This document shows, one piece after another, positions 44,785-56,068 of a stretch of 64,000 bases of DNA. The notes beneath the pieces are model-generated. The model had not been told where the DNA came from and ran no database searches. It was given only the letters and a program-made list of their open reading frames with translations. Each line of letters starts with the position of its first letter. The stretch's first letter is position 1. The translations under genes and the position numbers were made by a program. This stretch comes from Pictodentalium vernedei (lineage: Eukaryota > Mollusca > Scaphopoda > Dentaliida > Dentaliidae), in contig CM062292.1 of assembly GCA_031216915.1 (NCBI GenBank), forward strand, positions 70,312,956-70,376,955. Reading direction: 5' to 3'.

Positions 44785-45062
44785 CATTGGTTCGGAAACT
44801 GTTACATCCCGAGGCACAACTGAAGGGTGTATCGGTTTTCATACCAGTTTAAATTTCAATACACCCTGGAGTAGAGACCAACCCTGTCTACTCCATGGTG
44901 TATGGAAATTTACACTGGAATTTTTTTACCACTGTAAATCCCAAAACACCCGGGAGTAACAACCAACCGTGTCTACTCCAGGGTGTACGGGACGTTACAC
45001 TGGTATGAAAACCGATACACCCTTCGGTTCTGCCTCAGGGTGTAGCAGTTTCCGAACCAATG
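44785..45062. mobile_element. TA-flanked foldback with two nested hairpins (unit B)
   Basis: Partner of 33324-33601; a few base changes (CCAACCCTGTCTACTCCATG against CCAACCGTGTCTACTCCATG), stems otherwise kept. Confidence 0.75.
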
Positions 45063-45801
45063 TAAATTTCCCGGAGTATAAAGTTCATTTTTCCTGACAA
45101 ACTCCCTCCACTATTAAGGGGATTTGAAGTTAGTGGAAAGGGCATTGACCCTATTACATTTCCTTTGACAGACCCCGTCGAACAAAAAATGATTGGTATA
45201 ATCTGTATTCATTTCCATGGAGGGTATACCAAAGATACTTCAACCTTTTAATAAAAGGTAATTTGGAAATTTTTCTATATCATTTTATTGTAGAAGAATT
45301 TCGTCCTTTTGACTGCATGTATATAGCGTGTTCAAACTTGCTCTTCGAATTTGGGCAAGGTGAAGCTTCGAGAGTCAATTGGATTCGATATTCCTTCGCT
45401 GATTGGAATTGGTGACAAATCCGTTGTGTTATTCGGAAAGAATTTGGTTCGCTGTAAAATTCTAAAAGCTTCATTGTTTCTCATTTAATATCGTGGCGAT
45501 CGAAGCTGAGACCAGGATTGCCTTCCCAGTGTACCAGCCTGTTACCGGCGTACCTTTGCACTTCACTTTGTACCCAACTAGTCAGTAGAGACAGTTGGCT
45601 TCATATTGATGTTGACTGAATGCAACAGCGAAGTACATGCATCTTTTTTTAATGCCGCGTGGTATATATAGAAGGGGAGATAATTATCAATAATCAACAC
45701 CCCAGTGCGATTCAACTCTTAAATTCGATTCGATGTGAAAATCTTTTTACACCTTGATTACCTATTCTAGTATATATAAAAAGCCTATGACTATAATTTT
45801 A

Positions 45802-46372
45802 GCTTTATACACCAACCGTGGTGAAGACGCGTGTCTGTGTTGAACACGCAAGCAATGGTATTTCAGTAGTTAAAATTTACACCTAGAGTGGAACTACATC
45901 CAAGTTGACCTTTGTTGGAGTCGACCGAACGCAAACTTGTCTAAATTTATCGTTCGTTACCTCGGGAAGAGTGAAATGAAAGTGACAATTATTTGTTACG
46001 TTTTTAAATGCGTTTACCTCGTAAGATACCAAAGGTAAACAAACATGCGATGTCTTATGTTAATAAAGTATCCATAGCTCGAAATAGTATAGTATGTTAT
46101 TATGTTTTTAAAATGAAAAAGGCCTCGTGATTTGCGCGTTTCTTTTTCCATTTCGTTTCGGCGATAACATTGACATCGTAAGTATCGTCCACCGGTGCTC
46201 ATGTAAACAAAAACAGGGTCGCACGCGTGTTCGTCTGCTGCACAGAAAAGTCGAGAACAAAAGTAATAGAGACTCTTAATAATCTGACGATCATGGTATA
46301 AATAAAATATAACCAAAGTAGCTTGGTGTACCAAATGTTCACCACTCGTGGTGAACATTTGGAACACCAAGC
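45802..46372. mobile_element. TA-flanked repeat, family GCTTTATACACC (unit B)
   Basis: Partner of 34342. The terminal palindrome closes on CACCACTCGTGGTG, as in the 14.8 kb copy, while unit A has CACCACTTGTGGTG. Confidence 0.6.
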
Positions 46373-47179
46373 TACTATGGGTATATTCTATATGTCTGAT
46401 TCGATTCGAGATTAGATCCAAGCTAAACAGTTCATGATTCGCAGGGCCCTACTACCAATTAGATATGCCTTTATATGTATGAGAATTAGATATTAGTCAT
46501 CGCTGACTGATCTTGTCATGAAAATCGACATTCGATAAATTTATCTCCCCTTAAATTATCAGACGGCCACGAAAGGTCCGGTTAAGAAGCATGTAAATTG
46601 TTGTGAAAACACCTATGACCTCAGTAGAAAATAAAGCGAAGTTTCCTTTTGTTACTTGTAATAAGTGAAAACAACAGACAGCCAACGAACCTCAGACATT
46701 TTTGAAGCATGCGTTCTAAGGAAAAATCTAAAAAAAAAATTGTCAATTTCCGATTTTACTTGTTTGCTGCGTACATGGAATTTTAGACTGAGTACGAACC
46801 AAGGATTGTATTTGTTAGTTTGGCCCCATACTGGCCAATCTGAAAGTTCGTCTCTTTAAGCATAAAAGTATCCACGTGTTCTCTGTTGACGTCTGTACTG
46901 TTTTAAGTGGGCACCGCGCAGACTTGAATTCGGAATTATCTTGTGACAGTGATAAACTTCTTTCATTTTTCTCTCTTGCAAAGCCGTTCTCAAGTATGAG
47001 ATGCAATCAGTTTTCTGAGGAATTTACCCGCAGTTGGGTTTACTCGAGGGAAGAGAAACTATGTCACTGCGTTCAATCAATATATGGCAAATGCGCCAAC
47101 AAATTCTTAAATTTTTACGTTGGCCATCACACCCATGGTCTGAATATTTAAACAAAGTCTTGTTTACTGCAATGGTTCA

Positions 47180-47590
47180 ACCACGCCATTAAATTTTTAA
47201 GACCACTATCCTCGTTTTTAAATGAACAAAAAATCAAAGTTCGTGTTAATGAAATTTCCAGTGATGTACTTCTCAGGGCCTGCACTCCTCAGAGGCCAGT
47301 GCCAATAAAACGACTAAAAGAATCTATCTGCTCAAAATGCTAGGCGGCACCTTGTGGGGTTCAAATGAAGTAGTCCTCCAAAAACTATAGGGGCATTGGT
47401 GCGCCCCCTTACTTGAGTACGGGGCACTCGTTCTCAACGAAATGAACAAAGCCAACACCTTAAAACACCAGAGAGTCCAAAACCAAGCGTTCCGTATCGC
47501 CCTCCCCTCCCGCTTCTACACACACCCATCACACTCCTCCACGAAAGAACTGACTTTGATACTGTTAAAGACCGTCTTGAAATAATCGGC
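47180..47590 (+). pseudogene. Non-LTR reverse transcriptase scrap (unit B)
   Basis: Partner of 35775-36185 with the same FLNEQKIKVRVNEISSDVLL start and APLLEYGALVLNEMNKANT block. Confidence 0.6.
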
Positions 47591-47932
47591 ACAGGTTGAT
47601 TTCTGACCACTTCCGATTTTGGAGTGTAGGTCACTCCGGAATACCAGCCACACCGCCCTATTAAATCAATTCCAACTGTAACCCCTCCTCCATGTCCCGA
47701 GGAGACCAAATGTCAGCTACTTGGGACGGGTTAATGGGGAAAGGCATGACTCTACGTCATTTTATCTATTTTATTACTTTCCAAAGTGTGATTTACTGGG
47801 ATTTCCGGGTTTGATTATAAACGATAACTTCACAAGTGAATTATGCAGTCAACGATTGGGTCATGTATCCGTGCGCGCAAACGATGACACTTTGTCGTGA
47901 GTGTAATGGGGGCTTCATTGTTTTTTGTTTTT

Positions 47933-48161
47933 TTAACCCTTTACCTAACATGAAAAGCAAACGACACTTGCAAAAAAACATTCTTGAATAACTATTATTT
48001 TCATTTTTTGTCTCAAAAACATAGGTTATGACCCCTCATTGGAACGAGCTGGGCGAGCTCGTTCCAATGAGGGGTCATAACCTATGTTTTAAAGACAAAA
48101 AATGAAAAAATAATGAAAATTAATTGGCGATTTTTGGCCGTTACGTTAGGTAAAGGGTTAA
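47933..48161. mobile_element. TTAA-type hairpin MITE, family 1 (unit B)
   Basis: TTAACCCTTTACCTAACATG to GTTAGGTAAAGGGTTAA. Arms CATTGG/CCAATG intact, unlike the damaged unit A partner at 36527; missing ~20 bases near the right end. Confidence 0.85.
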
Positions 48162-48198
48162 ATAATATAACTATCGTTAATAATGAAAAGTAATAAAC

Positions 48199-48358
48199 AG
48201 AGTAATCGCTTGACTCGACTGGTTCCGTGAAATAATTCATTCGAGGCGAGGGACTATATTGTAAAACACTTGTGCGCATTCGCGCACTCGTGTTTGTACA
48301 ACGTCCCTCACTTCTCATGAATTATTTCACGCAACCAGTTCAGTCAAGCGATTACTCT
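48199..48358. repeat. Long hairpin (unit B)
   Basis: Partner of 36813-36973 (GAGTAATCGCTTGACTCGAC and complement). Confidence 0.7.
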
Positions 48359-49199
48359 CTATTTCAAACTCTTCGACTGACTCGCAGAAAGTAGCAGACA
48401 CCGATGACAATGTCTCAAGACAACAGAGTAAAGTAACAACATGAACAACTCCGATGACCAACGCACCAACACTACCCACAGAACAGAGAGACAGAAGAGC
48501 CCGAGGCAGACATTACTTGCCCAAGACGGCTCCAACAAATGATCGATCATAAGTGAAGACTAAACCTTCCTAAAGACACCACGGGAACACCAGATCATGG
48601 AGACATCTCCTAAACTCAATTATCACTTTACACAATCAGCATTTTTTCTCTCTTAACCGTTATGGAATCACTCTAACCGTTATGAATTTTCTCATCCTTC
48701 TCGCCATCCACGGAGGTGATGGTCCACCCCACCCCAGGGGGGGGGGGGTGGCGATCGTTGGTCCTGTGTCTCCCTGTGGACATTTTTGTAAACATTCTCA
48801 GAACGCACTATAGTCCCTGCCAAGGAGGTTATCTAACAGGCCTGTCCCAGGACCATGGATCTTTTGGTGATACCCTGAAAGGGTCCTTTTTGCACAAGTG
48901 ATCAACCGAATCCACTCTTCCTTGAACACCCGGGTCAACCCAGGGCAGCCTGTACTTGCCAAGGTTGGATCCAACTTTTAAACTACTAACCTAAGTGGCA
49001 GACTATACTTGCCTGGAAGTCCATCATCAGAACCCTTCTTCCTCACATTTTCCTCCTCTGCTACGACAGGACATGATGACGATTTGCGAGAAATTTGTGA
49101 AATTTCTTAAAACTGAAACGTTAAAGTAGAGTCTTGTCCAATAAGGTCCCTGGGCGCCTTCGGCGCGCGAAACCATTGGTTGTGCTCTACAATGGTTAG

Positions 49200-49690
49200 A
49201 GGTAAACACTGAGAGGCCAACAAAAACATCCTACTAAAACTCTACAAATCATTCATCAGACTTATCCTCGAATACGGAACAAATATCTCAGCAAAACAAA
49301 CTTTAGCGTGCTCAAATTCCTCCGAGCCCAACCTAGAACCTCAACCCCAGCTCTACATGAATGGGCTGACATCGATATGATTGAAACGCGGTTAAAAATA
49401 TCGTGGATAAAATTCTCAGTGGAGTTCATTTTGAAATTAAATGAGTACCGTAGTGATAACCTAAAGGTATAAAATTTATAAACAATCTGCCTGCCAAAGC
49501 CAACAAACCTCAGTCCTGCCACACTACAAAATAACACCTCATTCGCGTGTATACCGGCAACATTTACTGCTAAACAGACACAAGAATCATGCAATCGAGC
49601 TAGAACAGGTACGGATATGTGAAAGATACGAGCTGTATGAACTCTGTTCACCCGCCCTCCCACAAAGCAGATGCCGGCTTTGGCCCCTGG
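49200..49690 (+). pseudogene. LINE fragment spanning the right edge of unit B
   Basis: KNILLKLYKSFIRLILEYGT reads open at 49219-49280 (unit A has a changed residue), followed by shifted frames. Coding-like sequence continues past 49520, where the duplication ends, showing that this side is the original right flank. Confidence 0.5.
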
Positions 49691-50030
49691 GTGCCGCTCG
49701 TAGCCCGAGTCTGTCCCGACCGACTACGAGCAATTGAATCACGACAACAAAAATAACTGAGGGTACACTTAATCCAGCTATACTCCCATCATTTCAACTC
49801 TGTTTCGGAGGCGGGGGTTGGGGCATCGAAATGCGCGACTCAACCGCCTGACGGATTGGTGGATGGCATTGGCCTTCACAACAAGAAGGACGCCAACGCC
49901 CTATAGCTCACCAACATTCATCTTTGATAGTAACTTTGGCAAACACAAGAACTGTATGAAACAGGCTCATAATATGCGACAAAACTGACCCAAACACTAC
50001 CTCTTAAAAGTAATACACAGAAACTGACAT
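49691..50030. other. No recognisable feature
   Basis: Leads into the satellite array; contains a small palindrome (GCCGCTCGTAGCCCGAG / CGACTACGAGC). Confidence 0.3.
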
Positions 50031-51480
50031 AAACACTAAGTTAAACATGAAATTCTGAGCTAAACAGAAAACTAAACGTAAGTAACAAATAAATAAAAAT
50101 GTTAAGAGAGTGGTTTAAAACACATAGGGTGAGGGCTAAATAGTGGTAGAATAATAATACGCACCAAATAGAAGCAATATAAAGGCCATGGGATGAAAGT
50201 GTGTCGGCAGCTGCCCTGAAGAGAAACGTTTACACACTGAAAATGTCTCAGTGTGACTAAACAGAAAACTCAGCGTTCAAAAGTTGAAGAGAAATTTGAA
50301 TTGAATTTCATTGGTAATGGTGAAACCATGGTACATTGATAATGAAGACCACATATGAGGAATATAAGAACCATGGGAAGAGAAGGAGCACAGCAGCTAA
50401 CCTGAACACTAAGTTAAACATGAAATTCGGAGCTAAACAGAAAACTAAACGCAACTAAAAATGTCAAGAAAAATGTTTAAAATGCAGAGTATGCGGGGTA
50501 AATCATGGAACAATGATACTGAGGAACATGTATGATGAATATAAGTGCCATGGGAAGAGAAGGAGCACAGCAGCTGACCTAAACACTAAGTTAAACATGA
50601 AATTCTGAGCTAAACAGGATAGTAAACGTAACTAAATTATGTTAAGAGAAACGTTTCAAACACACTGGGTGAGGGTTAAATAGAGGTAGAATGATAATAA
50701 ACACCATATGGAAGCATTTTAAAGGCCGTGAGATGAACAGGGCGTCAGCAGTAGATGTAAACAAAAAAATTAACCCACTGAAAATGTCGAAGTGTGAGCT
50801 AAACAGAAATCTAAACGTTCAAAATTGGAAGAAAAAGTTTAAGAAGTTCACTGGACAAGGGTTAAACCATGGTAGAATGATAGTAAAGAAGATGTATGAC
50901 GAATATAAGCACCATGGGAAGATAAGGAACACAGCAGGTGAGCTAAACACTAACTTAAACATGAAATTCCGAGCTAAACAGAAAACTAAACGCAACTACA
51001 AATGTGAAGAAAAATGATTAAAATGTAGAGTATGAGGGGTTAATCATGGAACAATGATACTGAGGAACATGTGTGATGAATATAAGTGCCTTAAGAAGAG
51101 AAGGAGCACAGCTGCTGATCTGAACACTTAGGTAAACATGAAATTCTGAGCTAAACAGAAAACTACACGCAACTAAAATGTCACGAAAAATGTTTAAAAT
51201 GCAGAGTTTGAAGGGTTAATCATGGAACAATTAAAATGGGGGAACATGTATGATGAATATAAGTGTCATGGGAAGAGAAGGAGCACAGAAGCTGACATAA
51301 ACACCAAGTTAAACATGAAATTCCGAGCTAAACAGAAAACTAAAAAAAATGTTTAAAATGCAGGGTATGAGGAGTTAAATCATGGTAGAATGATAATAAT
51401 CATCACATAGCAGCATTATAAAGGCCATGATATGGAAATAGGGCGAGTAAGTTACCTAAACAAAAAACTTTAACATTATT
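50030..51480. repeat. Satellite-like array, ~180 bp monomers, eight copies
   Basis: AACACTAAGTTAAACATGAA recurs at 50031, 50403, 50580, 50943, 51121 and 51298, with two more diverged monomers at about 50230 and 50780. Spacing is 177-186 bp. A second landmark (AAGGCCATGGGATGA or GTGCCATGGGAAGAGAAGG) shows two monomer types in the order Y N N Y N N N Y, a higher-order pattern of about 540 bp. A 108-codon frame (50691-51017) runs through it by chance. The array ends in a GCTGACGCCGACGCTGACGC stretch at 51490. Confidence 0.85.
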
Positions 51481-52358
51481 GGACACATACGCTGACGCCG
51501 ACGCTGACGCCGACCGATCGAGCCATGCCATAAGCTCACACAACTAAAGTTGGTGGGCTAAAAAACACTACATGAGTTTTCTCCATTCCTTTGTTTTGAA
51601 ACCGCTATGAGTTGCTGCTTGTGATTCTTCGCCAGAGGCGGGTGGACTATTCTTCTTTGATGTCTACTTTTGTGGCACAGTCACCATGCCGTGTAATAAT
51701 TATTATATTCTATTAAAGAAACCTATAAGAATTCCAATCCTCTCTATACTTCCTATTTTCAATGAGCTTGCTCAGACAAGCCTTTTCATTGTTGAACACA
51801 GAAATAACGAAACAGAAATACGAAAAAGTCACTTCAAAGGGCGCATTGTGTTCCGTTAGTCGAAAGCTACGGCTACGTTTAGAATATGAATAATGCACGG
51901 AAATAGTACACGGTTATTTTATATCTAAAAGCTAAAACTATCAGCAATAGTATTATACCTCTCGGCCATTTTGACGAAGGGAAAGTAACGTGAGATACAA
52001 TATATAATATTTTTGTTTAAGGCAAAAAAATACTTTTAATTCTCAAAGACCACTGATTTTTTTTCGTGCGCTGTAGTATATTTTATTGGTATGTTTCCAA
52101 TATCATCGTTGGTTGTGCCACGAAAATAGGAAACATCACCACGTACAGTCGCAAATTCCTGGATCGACTTTAACTGGAATTAGAGCTAAGAACTGTGTAT
52201 ATACTGTGAAGTCGAAATCACTAATTGTTTATTTTATAAAATAGCCACGTACAATCAGCACATTGGCTTTTTGTGGAAAAGTTTGAGTAAAAAAGTCCAG
52301 TTTCCGAAAAAAAACGTCGTTGAATTGAACGAAACGAACACACCTGCGTTTGTGTATA
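51481..52358. other. No gene recognised
   Basis: The GACGCCGAC repeat at 51490-51516 with CATAAGCTCACACAAC after it resembles a dispersed invertebrate repeat. A small inverted pair TATGTTTCC/GGAAACAT lies at 52090-52134. Confidence 0.35.
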
Positions 52359-52533
52359 TGTTACAGTCAATGTCTAAAATCAGGCAATGTGTACAATGAC
52401 TGAAATAACCAGTCATTGTGTACATTGCCTAACAAGCCCAGTCATTGTATACAATGACTGAAATTTCTAGGCATTGTACACAATGCCTGGTTAATTGGCC
52501 CAATTATTGTACAGATTGACTGATTGATTAACT
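52359..52533. repeat. Left 175 bp inverted repeat with palindromic iterons
   Basis: Units: GGCAATGTGTACAATGACTG, CAGTCATTGTGTACATTGCC, CAGTCATTGTATACAATGAC, GGCATTGTACACAATGCC and CAATTATTGTACAGATTGAC, separated by 7-12 bases (period about 29). Probable transposase-binding array. Confidence 0.75.
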
Positions 52534-52699
52534 GGCTTCTTATAAAAACAGATTTTTGACTGGCTTCTTATAACAAGGTTATGTTTATAATTGAGATCAC
52601 ACAAGTACCATTCAGTGATAACATATTGGCACAGAGTGGCCTGTAGGACTGAAGTTCGTACAATTTCAAAAGAACAATAGCTATCACTCAACAATCAAG

Positions 52700-53020
52700 A
52701 TGTCACCTTTCAAGGCTTTGTTTGGCTCTGCTCCTAAAGTTGGACTGCGTTCTCTGCCACTTCCGAATGAAATCTTGGAACGACTTGTGTCAGAAGATGA
52801 TCTTCTCCAGGCACTTTCTGCAGAGACAACAACAGCACCAGACACACCTGAAACTGAGCATCTAAATGTGGTGGGCAAGGTTACACAAAGTGTAACTGTT
52901 CAAAAAGTGGCAAGCAGTGTGCCACAAACAAGTGTAAATGCTTCAAGTCAGGGGTGCTGTGTAACAGCAGGTGCCACAACAGTGTCAACTGCCAAAACAA
53001 AAATTGTTGATTATTGCTAT
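52700..53020 (+). pseudogene. C-terminal fragment of a transposon integrase-type protein with CXC-like tail
   Basis: Opens MSPFKALFGSAPKVGLRSLP, a segment found in the later part of integrase-like proteins of the KRBA2/Ginger type, then LERLVSEDDLLQALSAE. Near 52870 the useful frame changes: two bases over, it reads GYTKCNCSKSGKQC and CKCFKSGVLCNSRCHNS, a cysteine-rich tail (nine Cys within about 45 residues) ending at a QNKN segment near 53003. The catalytic core is absent, so this is a deletion derivative. The frame change could be a mutation or a lost intron. The ATG at 52700 is only the first in the fragment. Confidence 0.65.
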
Positions 53021-53212
53021 AAACCTGTTTTTTCATACTTTACATATTTACATATTTACTACCATGTTTTAAATCTAATGGAAGGTATTTTCTTTTGTGT
53101 GTAATACCTTATGGCTGGTAACTGAAATGTTTAACGTTTTAATCATATACCCAAGGTTAGTAGCAGATGAGAGTCGTAAAGAAATTTCTCGTATAACACA
53201 AATTTTCATTTG

Positions 53213-53302
53213 TTACTTCCAAAACATAGGCTGTGACTCCTCTTTGGAACGAGCGCGTTACGCTCGTTCCAATGAGGAGTCACAGCCTATGTTTTGGAGG
53301 GG
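53213..53302. repeat. Isolated MITE core hairpin nested in the element
   Basis: ACTTCCAAAACATAGGCTGT and complement around GGAACGAGCGCGTTACGCTCGTTCC. Both arms carry ACTCC/GGAGT where other copies have ACCCC/GGGGT, and GGCTGTGA/TCACAGCC where others have GGTTATGA/TCATAACC. One mismatch (CTTTGG/CCAATG). Confidence 0.75.
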
Positions 53303-53548
53303 GCTCTGAAAGGATACTGTGTCATCAGGTATATCCGGGTGTGTATGTGTGTGTTTTATCACAATCCAAACTTGGACCCAAATTACGTAATATAATGTTT
53401 GTATTTGGGTTTGGTTTTAAATTCGGTAGTATATAATTTGGGAGTTTTAAATCTAATGGAACTTCATCTCCTTGCATCATGATACGAAATAAAGTCAATT
53501 TATCATTAATGTTGTTCATGGTTTTTTTTATAAAAATTCATGTGAGTC

Positions 53549-53724
53549 CTGTTAATCAATCAGTCAATCTGTACAATAATTGGGCCAATTAACCAGGCAT
53601 TGTGTACAATGCCTAGAAATTTCAGTCATTGTATACAATGACTGGGCTTGTTAGGCAATGTACACAATGACTGGTTATTTCAGTCATTGTACACATTGCC
53701 TGATTTTAGACATTGACTGTAACA
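53549..53724. repeat. Right 175 bp inverted repeat with palindromic iterons
   Basis: Complement of 52359-52533 with at most a few changes over the compared length; ends CATTGACTGTAACA. Confidence 0.8.
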
Positions 53725-53728
53725 TATA

Positions 53729-54143
53729 CAAGCCTCATCAGCATGCATTGCATGGCGTCCTCATTGGAGAGATGTCGGTTCCTTCAATGTTTATACGGTA
53801 TTTTTCGTCTCCCGCTTCACATTTTAATATCGAAAAAAATGCAACTCTATAGAACAAACGTTCAGCGACCAATGAACTATACCGTCCAAAAAAAGTTAAG
53901 CCTACCCCCCCCCCCTCTCCCCGCCACCTCTCTATAATACCAGTGGCTATACAGTAAATGGGTAAATTCTCCCGATAAAACCTGCTATTTGCAGTAGGGG
54001 AGATATGCCTTGTTAGTGGAGCAAGGGTTTCTTGAGCCTTTTTTATTGAATGAATATTAGGCACCGCGGACGTCATCACAATGTTAAAAAACGTCACTTT
54101 GTTCAGTACCTGGTGGAACACCTTCAAGAATATCTAATACATC
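53729..54143. other. No gene recognised
   Basis: A 129-codon minus frame (54127-53738) has no family motif; a nine-C run lies at about 53907-53915. Confidence 0.35.
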
Positions 54144-54386
54144 TTAACCCTTTACCTAACATGAAAAACCAACGATACTTGCCAACTACAGCTATTTTTT
54201 TTTATTTTTTTGTCTCAAAAACATAGGTTATGACCCCTCGTTGAAACGAGCTGGACGAGCTCGTTCCAACGAGGGGTCATGACCTAGGTTTTGGAGACAA
54301 ACAAATGAAAAAATAATGAAAATTAATTGGAGAATTTTGAGAATAGCGCTGGTCGGTTTTGGGCGTTACGTTGGGTGAAGGGTCAG
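54144..54386. mobile_element. TTAA-type hairpin MITE, family 1
   Basis: TTAACCCTTTACCTAACATG; right end decayed to GTTGGGTGAAGGGTCA. Arms CGTTGA/CCAACG, the only family 1 copy with the CG state. Confidence 0.75.
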
Positions 54387-55538
54387 TCTGCTTGGCATGC
54401 TGCCCATGACCTTCCTAATTTCTCTCACTGTGATGTTGTCTTATTTCTCTGTGAGCACACGGCAGTGAAATGGCCAATAGCCAGCAAATATTCACCTGTT
54501 TTAAGGATGTGTGCCCGATCCGATAGAGCAATCCAGAGCGTCACACTATGAGCTATTCGTTTTTCCACCCACAGGTATTATGGGGAGGGGGGGGGGGGGG
54601 CAACTTGTTTTGAACAGTATATATATGACACATGACACTCGGGACTAGATCGCCATGGGTATGTTCCTTATAATTCATAATCCCGACGGTAATAAAAATA
54701 AAATCCTCATTGACTCTCTGAGAATCAAATCTATTTTTGTTTTGGCCTTACATAATAATATTTTTGTTTAATAATATAAATGTTGCAAAGCACCATATCT
54801 GTGAGGGATACGGCTAGACAAGTTTTAATCAATCTTGTTTTCAATGTACGACCTACCAAATTAATCCAAATAAAAAGTTTAAAGCTTGTTGTGGATATGT
54901 AACCGTAACATCCAGAACAGATAAGAAGATGGCATATAAAGTTTAAATACATGGGTTCATTTATTCCATAATTTCGTGGAACTGTATTTACATGATGGAT
55001 TTCAAACAACACTGAACAAAGTTGGAAACTATAATTAGGAACCCTGAAAGTAAAATATAATAAAACCCAGTAAGCATGTGTAGTAGAGTTACTTGCACAT
55101 GCCAGACACATCCATAACATTCATAAACGAATATGAAATAAAATATCGGGTATGGTAAAGAGCCCTGATTGCTATATGCCACCAAAATGAGCTCAACAAG
55201 GTCTTCCAATGAGGCACAGCAAACAATGCTCAATACATTTCATCAATGAATTAATCCATAGCTTTACATAATAAATGTCCAGCAATCTAAAATACCTCAT
55301 TCACACAACTTTACTCAAATGGAATGAACTAATTAAAACATTTACTGATGAAGAGCATACACTATTAAGCTAGGGCACTATCCATCTAGAACACTACATG
55401 TACAACTTTAGAGTTACTTGTATATCATTACATGTATATATATGTATTACTGTGCAAGTATGACACCAGAGAACAAAATTATTATGTACACCTTTTATAC
55501 TCTCAGTCCGATGTATTACATGTTGACTATCACTGATA
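54387..55538. other. No gene recognised
   Basis: A 12-G run at about 54589-54600 and a 129-codon minus frame (55120-54731) with hydrophobic stretches but no recognisable family. Intron or intergenic DNA of a host gene cannot be excluded. Confidence 0.35.
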
Positions 55539-55939
55539 GGGGGCGCGGGGGCTCAGTAGGTAGAGGTGCAGGCTGCAAGCCGAGAGGTCCTCGGTTCGAA
55601 TCCCACCTGCGGCAACCGCGTTGTGTCCATGGGCAAGACACTTCACCCCCATTGTCCATGTGGGGGCTCGGTGACGCTGTGCACTAAGGCGTACTGCACG
55701 TCGATGTGCACCTGTCTTCAACCAATGCTAACCCTGCTTGTGTGGAGTTAGTATGTTGGGGAGCTGACAGTTGCTCGCCGTTGCTCGGTGGTTCTCTCCG
55801 GGTACTCCGGCTTCCTCCACCCGTAAAACTATCGTGGTCATGATTAGCCATTGTGCAGAAATATGTGACCTTAAACACCAATAAATAAATAAATAAATAA
55901 AAATAAATAAAAAAATAAATAATTAAATAAATAAATAAA

Positions 55940-55998
<59 letters not shown>

Positions 55999-56013
55999 AT
56001 AAATAAATAAATA

Positions 56014-56056
<43 letters not shown>

Positions 56057-56057
56057 A
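55539..56057 (+). mobile_element. Full-length tRNA-derived SINE with expanded tail
   Basis: Head with A box (GGGCTCAGTAGGTAGAGG) and an exact B box GGTTCGAATCC at 55593-55603. The body has GTTGTGTCCATGGGCAAGAC, TACTGCACGTCGATG and GGTTCTCTCCGGGTACTCCG. The tail is AAAT repeats with an AACT block. An 11 bp target duplication TATCACTGATA flanks it (55528-55538 and 56058-56068), so the whole tail belongs to the insertion. The Pol III promoter boxes look intact. Confidence 0.9.
55881..56057. repeat. Microsatellite tail, (AAAT)n with central (AACT)n
   Basis: About 12 imperfect AAAT units, then ~14 AACT units (55941-55997), then ~15 AAAT units. The AACT block arose inside the SINE tail. Confidence 0.95.
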
Positions 56058-56068
56058 TATCACTGATA

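Larger units (their letters stand above)
38293..49520. repeat. Tandem segmental duplication, unit B (11.2 kb)
   Basis: Second copy of 27403-38115. Differences specific to B: an extra 256 bp repeat inside its Tc1 transposase (39586-40097), about 170 extra bases near 42473-42640, an extra 70-base stretch near 43185-43260, and a small AAAATGAAACTTCTGTGATC duplication near 44000-44045. Beyond 49520 the sequence is no longer shared. Confidence 0.9.
52359..53724 (+). mobile_element. 1.37 kb element with 175 bp inverted repeats and an integrase-gene tail
   Basis: Ends TGTTACAGTCAATGTCTAAA and exact complement; 4 bp flank TATA on both sides, consistent with a target duplication. The left repeat is 52359-52533, the right 53549-53724, almost identical. 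Each contains five ~20 bp near-palindromes around CATTGTNTACAATG. The interior holds the 3' part of a transposon integrase gene (52700-53020) and a nested hairpin (53213-53302). TG...CA ends with a 4 bp duplication fit Ginger-type DDE transposons; the assignment is inference. Confidence 0.7.

Noticed and set aside
50691-51017. 108-codon plus-strand frame, Lys/Asn rich
   Set aside because: It runs through the satellite monomers and has their periodicity; an open frame here is expected by chance in stop-poor repeat DNA.
52370-52533. CRISPR-like array of ~20 bp repeats at ~29 bp spacing
   Set aside because: Units are palindromic variants with 7-12 bp spacers and are mirrored at the other end of an element: transposon inverted repeats in a eukaryotic context.
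54731-55120. 129-codon minus-strand frame with hydrophobic segments
   Set aside because: AT-rich, Leu/Ile/Tyr-rich by composition, with no recognisable domain; insufficient support for a gene.
55541-55612. tRNA gene
   Set aside because: A and B boxes are present, but the acceptor stem does not close and the sequence continues into a SINE body and tail.
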